Of a DNA stretch of 64,000 nt, positions 24,999-34,913 are shown one piece after another. How positions within the stretch are numbered: position 1 is the first letter of the stretch; each line of letters begins with the position of its first letter. Below the pieces are notes generated by a model. It ran no database searches. It was not told the DNA's origin and was given only the letters and a program-made list of their open reading frames with translations. The DNA comes from Kappaphycus alvarezii. Its lineage: Eukaryota > Rhodophyta > Florideophyceae > Gigartinales > Solieriaceae. A program made the translations under genes and the position numbers. Where the stretch lies: contig NADL03000750.1 of NCBI GenBank assembly GCA_002205965.3, positions 1,426,001 to 1,490,000 on the forward strand, written 5' to 3'.

Positions 24999-27029
24999 TG
25001 GGTAAGGTGATAGTCTGAAGTTCTAGATATTTATTCAAAAAAAATTAGAGAATAAAATTGTAAAAAGAGAAGCACAATGAAAGCAAAGGTGTAGATCTTT
25101 AACCATTCATGATTTTTTATCAAAATGGAACTTTGCATTTGTTACGGTAACGGATATAAGTATGAGTCCTCTAAGAAACGAAAATGCATAAAAAGTTAAA
25201 TATTTCCAATATCATCACATATTGATATCAAAATCTGCTTCCGCCAGAGATTGGAAAAGGGGAAGACTGAGATGAAACAAATGGAACAGATCGCTCTTTT
25301 AATTGATCAACATTATTTGATCTGATCTTCCAAAGCATCAGCTGGTTTCAGAAAATAATTCTGTATGTAGATACAGAATTATTTTCTGAAACCACCGATG
25401 AATAAAATTTTAGCAGTGATTGGATCCCTGTGTACTGAATATAGAAAACAATATGCAAAAATCTAATAACATTCATACAAACAATTTAAGGATACTTTTT
25501 GAGATAGTACGGATGATAAAATTACGGAAAATTCAAATGTGTGTGTTAATTTGACGCGCTACCGGTAAATGTATAGGGATATAACTTGAGAAGTGATAAA
25601 GATTCTATAAAAAGGACTATTTACATTAAACAGAGGTGAGAGAATCAACTACGAAAGTTGAGAAACACAATGATTCCGGGACTTTCCAAAATTTCTCATA
25701 TAGATATTTAGAAAAACGCTTAAGTCTTCCTTTGAAATTATATTTTAGTAATATTATTACTGGACAGGCACTAAATCTCTTGATACGCTTCTAAGATTTC
25801 CATTTAATAATTTTTTTTGAAATATCAAAGTTAAATATGATTTCAACTAAGACCGTGCGTTACCGGAAGTAGAAAAAGTTTCTGGAGTAATATCATTGAT
25901 TAAGGAGCTAATTTATTTTCCATTTATGTATAGTATCTTCAATTAATGATACCTCACTTTGCGTTACATTTAGAAATCAAATATAATGTATAATAAAAAT
26001 TTTATTTAGATTTTAATAGATTTTCAGTACATTACGTAGAACTTATTCTAGGTTACGTAATTTTATCGCAGAAAAGTTGCATTGGTCAGCGTAATCGAGA
26101 TATTTCGATTAAAAAACTTTTGTAAAAGTGGAATAATTGAGTCTGAGAATCTTTTCACTTTCCTTTAATTTTGAGAGCTTGAAATTTTCACAATTGGAAA
26201 ATGATTGAAGCATGCAAGGGAAATCCGAAATTCATGATCGACATGATATTTTATGTATTTTTTCTCTATTTATTACACAGCTATTGGAAAATAATTTAAA
26301 TATTCTCTGACCCCTTTAGTAGTGTGGAAATAATTCATTAAATTTCTGTACATTTGAAAATATGATAGCACTGAAATATATCTTTAGACCCAAATTTGGT
26401 CAAAGTGAAACAATAAGATATAAATCACTTCCTTGTTAAAACATTCTTCGCTCTTTTCTTATACTATGAACAGTGTTACCACTCTTGATGGTTAATATAT
26501 CTACAAATACAATGAAGAAATCTTGGAAGAATTCTCATGGAATACCTAAAAAAGAACTTTTAGGGAACCTGCAATACATTAAATATGCCCAACACTAAAG
26601 ATATTATTTTCATTATGCTAAGGCACTGATAATTTTGTAAAAAGCTTTATAATTCACTACAATCTTCAGCAAAATATAATTTCAATACTAATAAAGGTGC
26701 TAATTTGTATACAATTACTTATTTATCTTTGAAAAATTTCTTGCAGACCGGAGAACTAGGAGAGACGATAAATTCACCTATTTCCCCCCAAGAATCAGTT
26801 TTGACGCAAGGAAAAATACCATTGAATTTGAATTTTAGGAATGGATTGAGGAGTCCAGTATGACTACTGAACCTAAATAAATCTGGAAGAATAGAGTAAT
26901 ACCAGTATAGTACGACGTACTAATTTTGGAGGCTACTATTGATGAATAATAGCATAAATTTCAGGAACCACGTTTCTAAAGTAGCATGATGCATTAGGGG
27001 ATTTAGAGGACCAGGGTTATTCAACTGCA
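24999..27029. other. AT-rich desert
   Basis: About 2 kb of strongly AT-rich DNA without any ORF worth naming on either strand. It contains the perfect hairpin at 25344-25393. It interrupts gypsy element B downstream of RNase H, where integrase is expected, so it is probably a later insertion or a replaced segment. Confidence 0.5.
25344..25393. repeat. Perfect hairpin, 23-bp arms, 4-nt loop
   Basis: Arm 25344-25366 (starting GGTTTCAGAAAATAATTC) is the exact reverse complement of 25371-25393, with GTAG between them. No mismatches were seen, which in a decayed AT-rich region implies a young or selected structure. Confidence 0.9.
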
Positions 27030-28130
27030 TGGTGGATGCGATCAACTCCTTCAGTTTAACGTCATATTTCCCGTTTTTCCTCTACTAGCCTACGTGACAA
27101 GTAGTCCGCAGCCCTACTCGCACGACATGGTCGGTACTTTACTTCTAAGTCATTAAATGAAGCCATCAGGCCAACTTCTCATTGTTCTTACAGGCCCTTA
27201 ACAGGATTTTATTGTTAGTGTAAAAAGAGAGACCGCTCTTCTAATGGTATTTTTACAGCAACTTCTTTCTCGCTAACAAAAAGGCTGTGGATTCGGTTTC
27301 ACTCGTATAGGAGCGGCTATCTTCCTCGTTCATCTTACCGGACGCGAATTGGATCGGTTGCACTTTTCCATTACCTATGTTTGAGCCAACACGATCCCCA
27401 CGGCCACGTATTACGCAAGAGTCTCTACTAAGAACGTTGAATTAAAGATAGGAAAGGCAAGAAGCGAAGACTTCTATAGTTTCTCATTGAAGTCCTCGAA
27501 AGTCTCTTGCATCGCTTCTGTTCATTTGGAAGCATCATTCATTGATTTTATAGCAGCGAAACCCGCACAAATCAAAAGTTATTTATGAAATGGCTATAGT
27601 ATTTGGCAAGACCCACAAAACTCCTTAGCTAGGTGACATTCTTAGGCGCGGGAGCTTCCATGATGTCTTTGATCTTTTCTGTATCTACCTTGACCCTAGT
27701 GGGATTGCAGACGTAGCAGAGCAGCTGCAACCCTCACGATCGAAGCTATACTTGCTCAACTTGACCTTCAAGCTCTCCTTCTGAATCCATTCAAAATTTT
27801 CCTCGCAATTGCAGACCTGGTCCTCCAGGCTCTTGGAAAATATGACCAAGCCCTCCAAATATACCAGCGTAAACTTAAAACCTCTTAGAAAATCTTCAAT
27901 CATTCCTGGAACTGTTAAGGTGCGCTCATTGTTCTTATGAGCATCAGTTCGAACCTGTGCTCCCTTAACGAAATATGAATGTCCTCGTCTCTTTGCGTTC
28001 CTCCGACACTCAAACCTGCAAACGACTTGAGTAAAGTTCCAAAATCGCGAAGATCCGAGCCCCTAGAACGGCGAATATCTCCTCAATTTTCTACAACGAA
28101 AAGAGGTTCTTTTATGAGTTAACGATAATC
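27030..28130 (-). pseudogene. Ty3/gypsy element B pol relic: RT C-terminal part and RNase H
   Basis: On the minus strand, RT continues from the split site at 28130. It goes through a GSRIFA-like and SSRLQV-like stretch to MIEDFLRGFKFTLVYLEGLV (27903-27840). Here YLEGLVIFSKS stands for the usual Y(L/V)DDLVIFSKS, so the catalytic YxDD is lost. The segment ESLKVKLSKYSFDRE follows. RNase H segments appear at about 27560-27240 (FASGKMNEE-like) and 27180-27060 (KYRPCRASRAADYLSRR, the KYRPGxxNxxADxLSR motif). Stops and frameshifts are frequent. The other half lies at 35646-36778, beyond the nested element A. Confidence 0.8.
28126..28130. repeat. Target-site duplication (TAATC), left
   Basis: TAATC immediately precedes the left LTR of element A and is repeated at 35646-35650 directly after the right LTR. 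Confidence 0.9.
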
Positions 28131-28846
28131 TGATATGGGTCAATCGGCGGGGAAGAGATTTTCAGAACCAATTACCCTGAGAAGGAGGTGTTGCGAGCGA
28201 CAAAAGTGCTACCGTGGTATTGTTGAACGAACAAAAGGGAGTGTATATAGAAGAGAGTTGAGAAAGCTACAAGCAAGTATAAAAGGGGCAGGGTCTACCA
28301 CCGACGCTCTGCGACCGTAAGAAAAAGTTTTCTTGGGTCTGAAGTTGACTCTCAACTTCCTACTACTCGGGACTTGGCTTGAAGTTGTCTGCCAACTTGC
28401 TTCACCTCCACTAAAGGAAGCAGTTTACTCGGCTTATATAGACTTTTGGCTACCCCAAAAGTCTCAAACAAACATACTAATAACCATAAAATGTATTCAC
28501 GGTAATCGTGTGAACCAGAGAGACTATTAGAAGATATTTCCTCAAGGTAAATATCTAGGTGCCATACCCATGCCAGCCACCCATCGGCCAGGGGTGGGAA
28601 TTGATGTGGCCATTATATAGACCTTTCAGAGCTACTGTAGTATCACCCACAACCTGGAACTGTACTGACATCTACTATGACAGCGTGTCCTAAAATGAAA
28701 AAATCAACCGATGAATTTGCCACACTCACCCAAATTAAAAATATCTTGCAAATTCAAAAACTGTAAAAATATCTTCCCAATTCCGATACTGTATACAATC
28801 ATGGTCCTCATCTAGATTTTTTTCGTGTGCGAATTTGCGCACATCA
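28131..28846 (-). repeat. 3' LTR of element A (716 bp)
   Basis: The plus-strand ends are TGATATGGGTCAATC and GCGCACATCA. It matches the right LTR almost base for base except for single-nucleotide indels, a few substitutions and the block at about 28290-28313. That block agrees with the distantly related element B unit, so the left LTR keeps the ancestral form there. Confidence 0.93.
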
Positions 28847-28859
28847 CGCCCTCTCGCTC
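28847..28859 (-). other. Polypurine tract of element A
   Basis: On the minus strand, GAGCGAGAGGGCG abuts the 3' LTR. This is where plus-strand DNA synthesis would be primed. Assigned by position and composition. Confidence 0.6.
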
Positions 28860-28879
28860 AAGACGAACGTCCCGACTCG

Positions 28880-29333
28880 TCACTGCTCTTCTTCTGCTTC
28901 CGTTAGTGTTCGCTGTCTTATTGATAAAATGTATGGTCTCTCAAACGGGTACGGATGCAACTGATTACCAATATGATGCTCTAAAAAGTAGGTTCGCATT
29001 ACTGGTACCTCACTTTGTAGCATAGCCTCATATATTGGTTTGATAACATCGAGGTGGGGTTGAATACATTCTTCTTCCGTGACTCTTCCGAATCTTCCAA
29101 GAGTGAAAAAATATATGTGATATGCAAACTCTTCTGGAAGATGCCGGAGGAATGGATGCCGATAAGAAAAGAAGACGCGCATCATCAAGAACGAATCTTC
29201 GTAAGATAAGTGCGGTCCATGTAGCGCCCTAAAACATAAACAGATGCTTATCATGAAATAAGAAATGACCTGCGCATCGTTCGCATCCTCGGAGATATTG
29301 CGCAGCCAAAAAGATAATCTTCTTCTTCCGACT
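28880..29333 (-). CDS. Second copy of novel domain after integrase (element A)
   Basis: The frame open on the minus strand below 29333 encodes a domain of about 136 residues (to 28925) homologous to the one in the preceding frame. The shared core is ICLCFRxLxGP, EDxxLxxRVxFS, an IGR(Y/F)G-type segment, IxPIY and PYPxxxPY. An ATG at 29254 overlaps the stop of the upstream frame as ATGA. However, similarity to the first copy continues upstream of this ATG (VGRRRLSFWLRN aligned with GGKRAWEWIISI). The true connection is therefore more likely a single-base shift within 29290-29420, where both frames are open. The frame ends at 28880 with an acidic EAEEEQ tail just before the polypurine tract. I do not recognise the domain. 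Confidence 0.65.
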
Positions 29334-30256
29334 GTATGCTGTGCATGGTTGTGAAGAGAGCTAGAGATGAAGTTGTGGTGGACGGTCCCGATGAATGGCC
29401 GCGACCAGCTCCTGACGTACTGGGACCTGCACGAGGTCCTCTCGGGGGACGACCGGAACCTCTTCTGGGCGGGTTGTTGTCTCCTGAAGGTCCTCCTCTG
29501 GTCATCATCACTGCTTCAGGAGGATCCTCGCCGCCTCCAACGTTCCCAATTTGTGGCGGAGAAACGTAAGGTTCCCATAGAGGATACGGGACCAGCCTGT
29601 ATTCCATATCCGGGGGTAAGGCGTAACCTCTCAGTCGCACGTCTTGGTTGTTCTTGAGAAATACGTAAATTGGACGGATAATATTCAGATACGTTTGCGA
29701 CAAGTCTCCAGCAGCTACCATTCCATATCTTCCTATAGAGTAATGATATATTACCTCCACAAACTCTGGACCTGCTTCCGTGAACCTTCCGTTTTGGAAT
29801 GAAAATAGAACTCTTATTAATAGTCGGAAATCTTCTTCAGGTAGCAATGGTCCGTTCAACGTACGAAAACATAGGCATATATTAATGTAGAAATGGATGA
29901 TTACGTGGAGTTCGTAGTAGTCCCGCGTAATCGAGATGATCCATTCCCAGGCCCTTTTTCCTCCCATAGGAATCATTCTATAGTTAAAGATGAGTATGCC
30001 CCGTGGTTGCGCATAGTCCTGTGTGAGAAGGAATTCTTCAGGCCTCTGATGGTAAGGGACCAGACGACGTGCATGGATGGCCCTCCTTGATCTCTTCCCT
30101 GAGCTTGAACAGAGCTGATAGTGCGGGTGTCTTTCCTCCGTGACGATGCAAGGGTTCGAGTACTTGGTTTGGAAGGCCGGCCACTTCACAGCCTGCTGCA
30201 TTGCTTTTCCATGTACTACAAGTACTTTAGAGCCAACTGAAAAGGTTCTGACTGCA
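29251..30256 (-). CDS. Integrase C-terminal GPY/F module fused to novel domain copy 1 (element A)
   Basis: The frame is open on the minus strand from about 30310. It encodes SVGSKVLVVHGKAM, then the integrase C-terminal module (FQTKYSNPCIVTEER, HYQL, SGKRSRRAIHARRLVPYH), which resembles the GPY/F tail of gypsy integrases. Counting from the Met at 30201, the novel domain covers residues 80-213 (29964-29563). It contains INICLCFRTLNGP, EEDFRLLIRVLFSF, YHYSIGRYG, IIRPIY and VPYPLWEPY. Residues 214-300 form a Gly/Pro/Arg/Ser-rich linker (for example PPRRGSGRPPRGPRAGPSTS). The frame stops at 29251. Chromoviruses carry a chromodomain in this position, used for targeting to chromatin. The present domain has no chromodomain aromatic-cage pattern that I can see. 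Confidence 0.7.
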
Positions 30257-31090
30257 GGTTCTGCATCCTTATTTCTTGTCTGTGTTAGCGCGCGGTGTGA
30301 TCTCCAGCCTTCGGTGGCCAGTAGTTCAACTTCCCTACTCTCTTCATCGATATATTTGTTTCCATGTCTCTCTGTAACATTCTAGGAGCCCTTCCGTACA
30401 TTAGCTCGAATGGTGAGCGTCCATTTCTTCCTCTTCTTCGACGGTAGCCGTATAACACTTTTGGTAAGGCATCTTCCCACTGGATTTCATTCTCCGACAT
30501 AGTTTTCGATATTGCTCGTTTGATGGTTCCAACCATCCTCTCCGCTTTCCCGTTGGACATAGGAGCGTATGCGAGAACGGTCTTCAGCTGAATCCCTTTC
30601 TCTTCCAAAAAACGAAGCAGTGAAGTTGCAGTAAAACAAAGGGCGTTATCCGAGATGATCCTTTTTGGAAGACCAAACGGTTCAATTATTTCTTTTTCGA
30701 TGAATCTCAGTACCACCTCAGCATTTGCCTCCTCGACTGCAACTGCTATTGGCCATCCAGTAAGATGTTCCACCCCTATAAGGAGATATTTGTTTCCGGA
30801 AGAAGTTTCCTTGAACGGGCCGCGAAGTCAATTGAGAAGGTTTCAAAGAGACCGGAAACTGGAAAACTTAGAGTTGTCTTATACTTCCGTATTGGAGTGA
30901 ATTTTTGGCAGTTGTCGCAGCTTTTCACGAAAGTTATAGACGTCCTTATGGATACCGGGCCACCAGAATCTCTCAGTTACGAATTTTTTGGTTGTTTCGA
31001 GATCCCAATGCCCTAGCTCATCATGGAAAGTCCTCAAGATCTTCATTCTTTCTTTTCAAAGGGGCCACTAGTCGGGGACCGGCTTTAGTG
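30257..31090 (-). pseudogene. Integrase core and zinc-binding region (element A)
   Basis: On the minus strand an HHCC zinc-binding region is recognisable across frames at 31060-30890 (HDELGHWD-like, then FVKSCDNCQKF). It is followed by FSIDFA, the first catalytic Asp segment. The frame 30773-30285 has MEHLTGWPIAVAVEEANAEV, then KRIISDNALCF (second Asp) and YAPMSNGKAERMVGTIKRAI, which holds the catalytic Glu of the DDE triad. It ends with SPFELMYGRAPRML. At least two single-base shifts separate these segments and join the core to the C-terminal module. The enzyme would insert the cDNA into the chromosome. Confidence 0.85.
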
Positions 31091-32560
31091 TGCCGGAAGA
31101 GTTTCCCATTCCACAATGTAAAAGCCTTTTGATTCCTGCGTACCCAATTTCTGGTGTTCAAGATCAACCTTTCTCATTTCTAGTCCATCGAGGAATTTGA
31201 TCAGTCCGTGAATATTAGCTTCGTACTCGTTATCGTTCGGCAACTGCAACTCGGCGACTCCGACGATGTCCTCCGAAGCTTTTTCATTTGGAATCAGTGC
31301 GTCCCTCAAGCGGGATAGGTAATCGGCAGGCTGATTATTGCGTCCGGGTCTATACACAATTTCAAACCGATATTCTGCGAAAATGTCGAGCCATCGGGCC
31401 AAGCGGTGATGTACATCCTTCTTTTGGAATGCTGTTTTAAGTGCCTGGTGATCAGTTATCAAGACAAATTTCTCGAGTGATAAAAGGTATACGCGAAACT
31501 TTTTCAGCGCGAAGACGACAGCTAGCGCTTCTTTCTCGCAGACTGAGTATCTCTTTTCCGCTCATTCAGAGTTCGGCTTGCGAATTGAACAGGGTGTAGT
31601 CTTCCGTTTTCATCTTTTTGGGACAAAACGGCACCCAAAGACCGTTCTGAGGCATCTGTCTCCACAACGAATGGTCTCTTGAAATCTGGGTACATGAGAA
31701 CTGGGGGGACACATAGCTTATCTTTAAGCTCCTGAAATGCAGTTTCCATTTCCTTGTTCCAGTAAAATTTTCCGTTCTTCGTAGTGCTGGCATGTAACGG
31801 TGCTGCAGTCTTGGCGAAATCTTTGATAAATCTTCTGTAATATGAGGCCAGTCCTAAGAAGCTTCGGACCTCCGTCTTTGAAGCGGGCCTTGGTGCCAAC
31901 TTTATTTTTTTCGTTTTCTCTGGATCCACTCTAATTCCCTCTTGGTCGACGATATGACCGAGTAATTGGATAGAAGTTTTCGCAAAGAAGCATTTGCTCA
32001 ACTTAATTTTCAAGCTATACTCCGATATCCTCTCCACAACTGTCTTGACGTGCGAGATGTGCTGATCCAATGTTTCTGAGAATATGACGACATCATCGAT
32101 ATAGACTCTTGCGAATGGAAGTCCTTTCAAAACCTCGTTCATCATTCTTTGGAATGTAGCTGGTGCATTCATGAGACCAAAAGGCATCACTTCGAACCTG
32201 AACGTACCGGCTTTGCTGGTAAAGGTTGTTTTTTCCTTACATTTTTCATCCAATGGAATCTGCCAATAGCCAGTGTAAAGGTCAATTGAGGTGAAATATC
32301 TCCCGTCCTTCAGGTCTCGAGGATCTCCTCCATGTTCGGAATCGGAAATCGATCGGGTATCATTCTCTGGTTCAGTTGTCGGTAATCGACGCAAAAACGC
32401 AGCTTTCCATCCTTCTTTGGTGCGACCACAACTGGAAACGACCATGGGGATGAAACTGGTCGAATAATATCATTTTCAGCATACTTGTAACATTTTCTGA
32501 GATAAATTGGTCATATTTTTGGCGGTTGACGTCTGGCTTGTGGTAATAAAAGTCGGTTGA
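31085..32560 (-). pseudogene. Reverse transcriptase and RNase H (element A)
   Basis: The main frame (32445-31522, 307 aa) begins in a shifted copy of the SxWSxPVVxxxKKDGxxRxCVDYRxLN region. It enters phase at GRYFTSIDLYTGYWQIPLDE, the first RT Asp block. It continues with FEVMPFGLMNAPATFQRMMN, YIDDVVIFSETL (the YxDD active site), LGHIVDQEGI and FLGLASYYRRFIKDFA. RNase H starts at VVETDASERSLGAVLSQ and passes in a second frame (31462-31085) through LITDHQALKTAF, RLARWLDIFAEYRFEIVYRP and NNQPADYLSRL. The active-site residues look intact, while frame breaks occur near 32400 and 31555. Confidence 0.9.
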
Positions 32561-32629
32561 GTGTCGGTAAGTTCGAACGAGTGAGTAACCGGTACACTTG
32601 CTTGTCTAAATCTGAAACGCTCCATGCAA

Positions 32630-32968
32630 TTACTTCGGAGATGTTAACATTCGGATATTTTCAGTGAGGCGGGGGGGAAGGTGCTGCACTTTTCCTTGGA
32701 TTTCTGCCATTTGGCGCCCTTTTTCTTCTTGATCCTCAACCTCAATATTTTGAAGGACCTCTTCCGTCGTGCTCACATCTTCATATATGGAATTCGACGT
32801 ATTCTTATTTTCTTTGCAAAGGTAATCTTCTTTCATGCTCCGAATTCTGTCCTTTGATTCGATATCATCGCAAAAAGAAACACATTCGGGTTTCAAACTT
32901 ATCCTAGAATTCCAGTCGTCGTCATCTGTTTCAAACCCGGAATCATAATCGTCCCATGCCATGTTCAT
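32630..32968 (-). CDS. Acidic linker ORF between protease and RT (element A)
   Basis: This 112-residue minus-strand frame starts MNMAWDDYDSGFETDDDDW and is rich in Asp, Glu and Ser. It begins in a TAATG overlap with the stop codon of the protease frame (32966-32970), an arrangement compatible with stop-start reinitiation. No domain is recognised. It may simply be the spacer between PR and RT of a single ancestral polyprotein. Confidence 0.5.
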   Translation of the reverse strand: MNMAWDDYDSGFETDDDDWNSRISLKPECVSFCDDIESKDRIRSMKEDYLCKENKNTSNSIYEDVSTTEEVLQNIEVEDQEEKGRQMAEIQGKVQHLPPRLTENIRMLTSPK

Positions 32969-34062
32969 TACCCCCGAGGGTACCCTTTTCCACTTCCGAA
33001 AGTGTTAGTTGGTTCCGAATCTTCGCTGTCATAGCTAGAAGTGAAATCTTCACTGTCCGTTTCTTTTAAATCTTCAGGATGCGTGCTTTTGTCGAAATCC
33101 AGGGGCATCTTCACGGTTCTGCCGTCAATATTAACTGAAACCATTTGGTTGCCCAAGTCAATGCATGTCCTAGTCTTTCCATGTGGGCAGCCAATGATTG
33201 CATCGAAAGGGAGATCCGGCATGACAAGAAAGTCTACATCAACTTTAGAGTCCCCAAAGAACACGGAAACCTTGTCAACAGTGCCCATGCATTTTGAGAC
33301 GGTTCCATCCGCTACAGTTATTTTTCGAGTCGTTGGAGTAATTTCGAGACCTAGATCTGTCACCAAAGTTTCTGAAATGAGGTTTGGAACAGCACCCGAA
33401 TCGAAGAGAGCTTGGGTTTTCATACCCAATACTTTGACTGGTACCAGCTTAAGACGTCTTGGTGCTGTCGAGGCCGATTGAAGAAACAGTTTCTTACCCT
33501 TAGCGGACTTATTAGACCTGATAATTTTTTTGAGTTCTTTTCTCGCATCCTCTGCGTCGCCCCTCAAAAGTTGACCAAACGTTATCCCAGTTGGGGCCGA
33601 TGCAAGCTCAGCCACCAAATTGTACCTCTTCACATACTCTAGTACGTCCTTAGAGATACTCTTAACTTTCTTACTCTTTTTCGTCTTCTTGGCCGGAGTG
33701 ACTCCCACTCCTGGAACAACTTGATCAGACCTCTTGGTTCGAGGAGGTACAGGTGCTGGGATATGCTCCAGCATTCCATACTCTAGCCTAGGTTTCTTCG
33801 ATAAAATGTTCCCTTCCCCATCCCTTTTTGTCACATTGACTTGACTAATCTCTTCAGCGATGGATACGTTACCGGCATCCGTCAACCTTTGATCCCTTCT
33901 ATTTTGTAAGATTTTCACCTCTGGTCCTGACTCACTCCTTGCTTCCGATAAATTTGCTCTTCTGTTGTCTTTAGACCAGCAGTTACTTTCATGATGCCCA
34001 TATCGACCGCACTTTGCACAACGAGTGGTTTCTATGTGGATTATCAGGACACCTGTTTGCAA
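32968..34062 (-). CDS. Second gag zinc knuckle and aspartic protease (element A, 364 aa frame)
   Basis: The frame opens with a CCHC zinc knuckle (C15, C18, H23, C28; RCAKCGRYGHHESNCW). A charged region with a lysine cluster (KKTKKSKKVK) follows, then a FGQLLRGDAEDARKEL segment. Near residue 220 comes the retropepsin site ALFDSGAVPNLIS (DSGA in place of DTGA), followed about 70 residues later by the DAIIGCP flap-side motif. The product would cleave the Gag-Pol precursor. The frame ends in an acidic stretch overlapping the next ORF by TAATG. The start codon is not meaningful, because the frame is the continuation of gag after a one-base shift. Confidence 0.85.
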   Translation of the reverse strand: MQTGVLIIHIETTRCAKCGRYGHHESNCWSKDNRRANLSEARSESGPEVKILQNRRDQRLTDAGNVSIAEEISQVNVTKRDGEGNILSKKPRLEYGMLEHIPAPVPPRTKRSDQVVPGVGVTPAKKTKKSKKVKSISKDVLEYVKRYNLVAELASAPTGITFGQLLRGDAEDARKELKKIIRSNKSAKGKKLFLQSASTAPRRLKLVPVKVLGMKTQALFDSGAVPNLISETLVTDLGLEITPTTRKITVADGTVSKCMGTVDKVSVFFGDSKVDVDFLVMPDLPFDAIIGCPHGKTRTCIDLGNQMVSVNIDGRTVKMPLDFDKSTHPEDLKETDSEDFTSSYDSEDSEPTNTFGSGKGYPRG

Positions 34063-34843
34063 AGTGTCCAGGCTTGTGACAGTAAGAACAGACTTCTGCG
34101 GCCTTAGGGGCCCCAGACTGGTTCTTCTTAATGGTAAGAGTAAGGCTTTCCAACTGCGAGGTTATCATGTCAAGTCGATTATCGAATCGGGTTTCCAACC
34201 TTTCTTCCAAGTTTTTGACATCGCTCCTGACAGATTCTAATGCCGCTGCACTAGTAGCCGGCCTTTGATAATTCTTTTCAGGATGTACGATAGACATCGA
34301 TGTGCGGGTTTCCCTCGGTACCTCACTCAGTGACTGAAACGTCTCCGAATTTTTGACAAATTCTACTATGGTACCCTTCAGTTCATCAAAAGTGTGAGGG
34401 CCCTTGATGAGGAGGAAATCGGAGAGCCGCTTATCCCCCATAGCCGCCTTACGCAGCATTCCGTACTTGGCTTGGGCGTTGAACCCAGCCTTTTCATAAA
34501 GATCACACAAGTACACCAATGAGCTTAACAAATCGTCGAAGTTGAGCCGGGCCTCTATGGCGGTACGAATCATCTCATCTGGTTCTACCTCCTTAGCATA
34601 CTCTTTCACAAGCCACTCACATACCTCACCGAAGTTACGCCCATTCCCGTTAAGAGACCACCCGTCGATAAACTTGGACTTATATTTGTGCTTTGCGTCA
34701 CCATGAAGATAGGCGAAGATACTTGCGGCCTTCTCTTCATCGCCCTTCTCTCGCATCACAACGTTGACATATGTGTAAAGAAACTCCTCAACGTCTTCAG
34801 TCTTGCCCCCTGTGAACGTTATACGAGCAGCGTTGAGATCCAT
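33989..34843 (-). CDS. Gag capsid and first zinc knuckle (element A, 284 aa frame)
   Basis: The ATG at 34843 lies about 90 nt inside the 5' LTR and begins MDLNAARITFTGGKTEDVEE. The capsid-like, mainly helical region includes ASIFAYLHGDAKHKY and RSDVKNLEERLETRFDNRLD (coiled-coil-like). A CCHC knuckle is CSYCHKPGHFANRC. The frame then runs out a few codons later. The second knuckle and protease are in the frame one base further on, so a plus-one shift between the two knuckles is needed to make Gag-Pol. Gag would form the virus-like particle that packages element RNA. Confidence 0.85.
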   Translation of the reverse strand: MDLNAARITFTGGKTEDVEEFLYTYVNVVMREKGDEEKAASIFAYLHGDAKHKYKSKFIDGWSLNGNGRNFGEVCEWLVKEYAKEVEPDEMIRTAIEARLNFDDLLSSLVYLCDLYEKAGFNAQAKYGMLRKAAMGDKRLSDFLLIKGPHTFDELKGTIVEFVKNSETFQSLSEVPRETRTSMSIVHPEKNYQRPATSAAALESVRSDVKNLEERLETRFDNRLDMITSQLESLTLTIKKNQSGAPKAAEVCSYCHKPGHFANRCPDNPHRNHSLCKVRSIWAS

Positions 34844-34913
34844 GATTACAGAAAAGAAATCCCCCCGAAGTGTTCCTTACTACTGCTCAACTCGAATACC
34901 TCGGGTGCAACCC

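Noticed and set aside
29336-29657. Plus-strand ORFs opposite the novel domain linker
   Set aside because: Shadows of the minus-strand coding sequence, where homology between the two domain copies fixes the strand.
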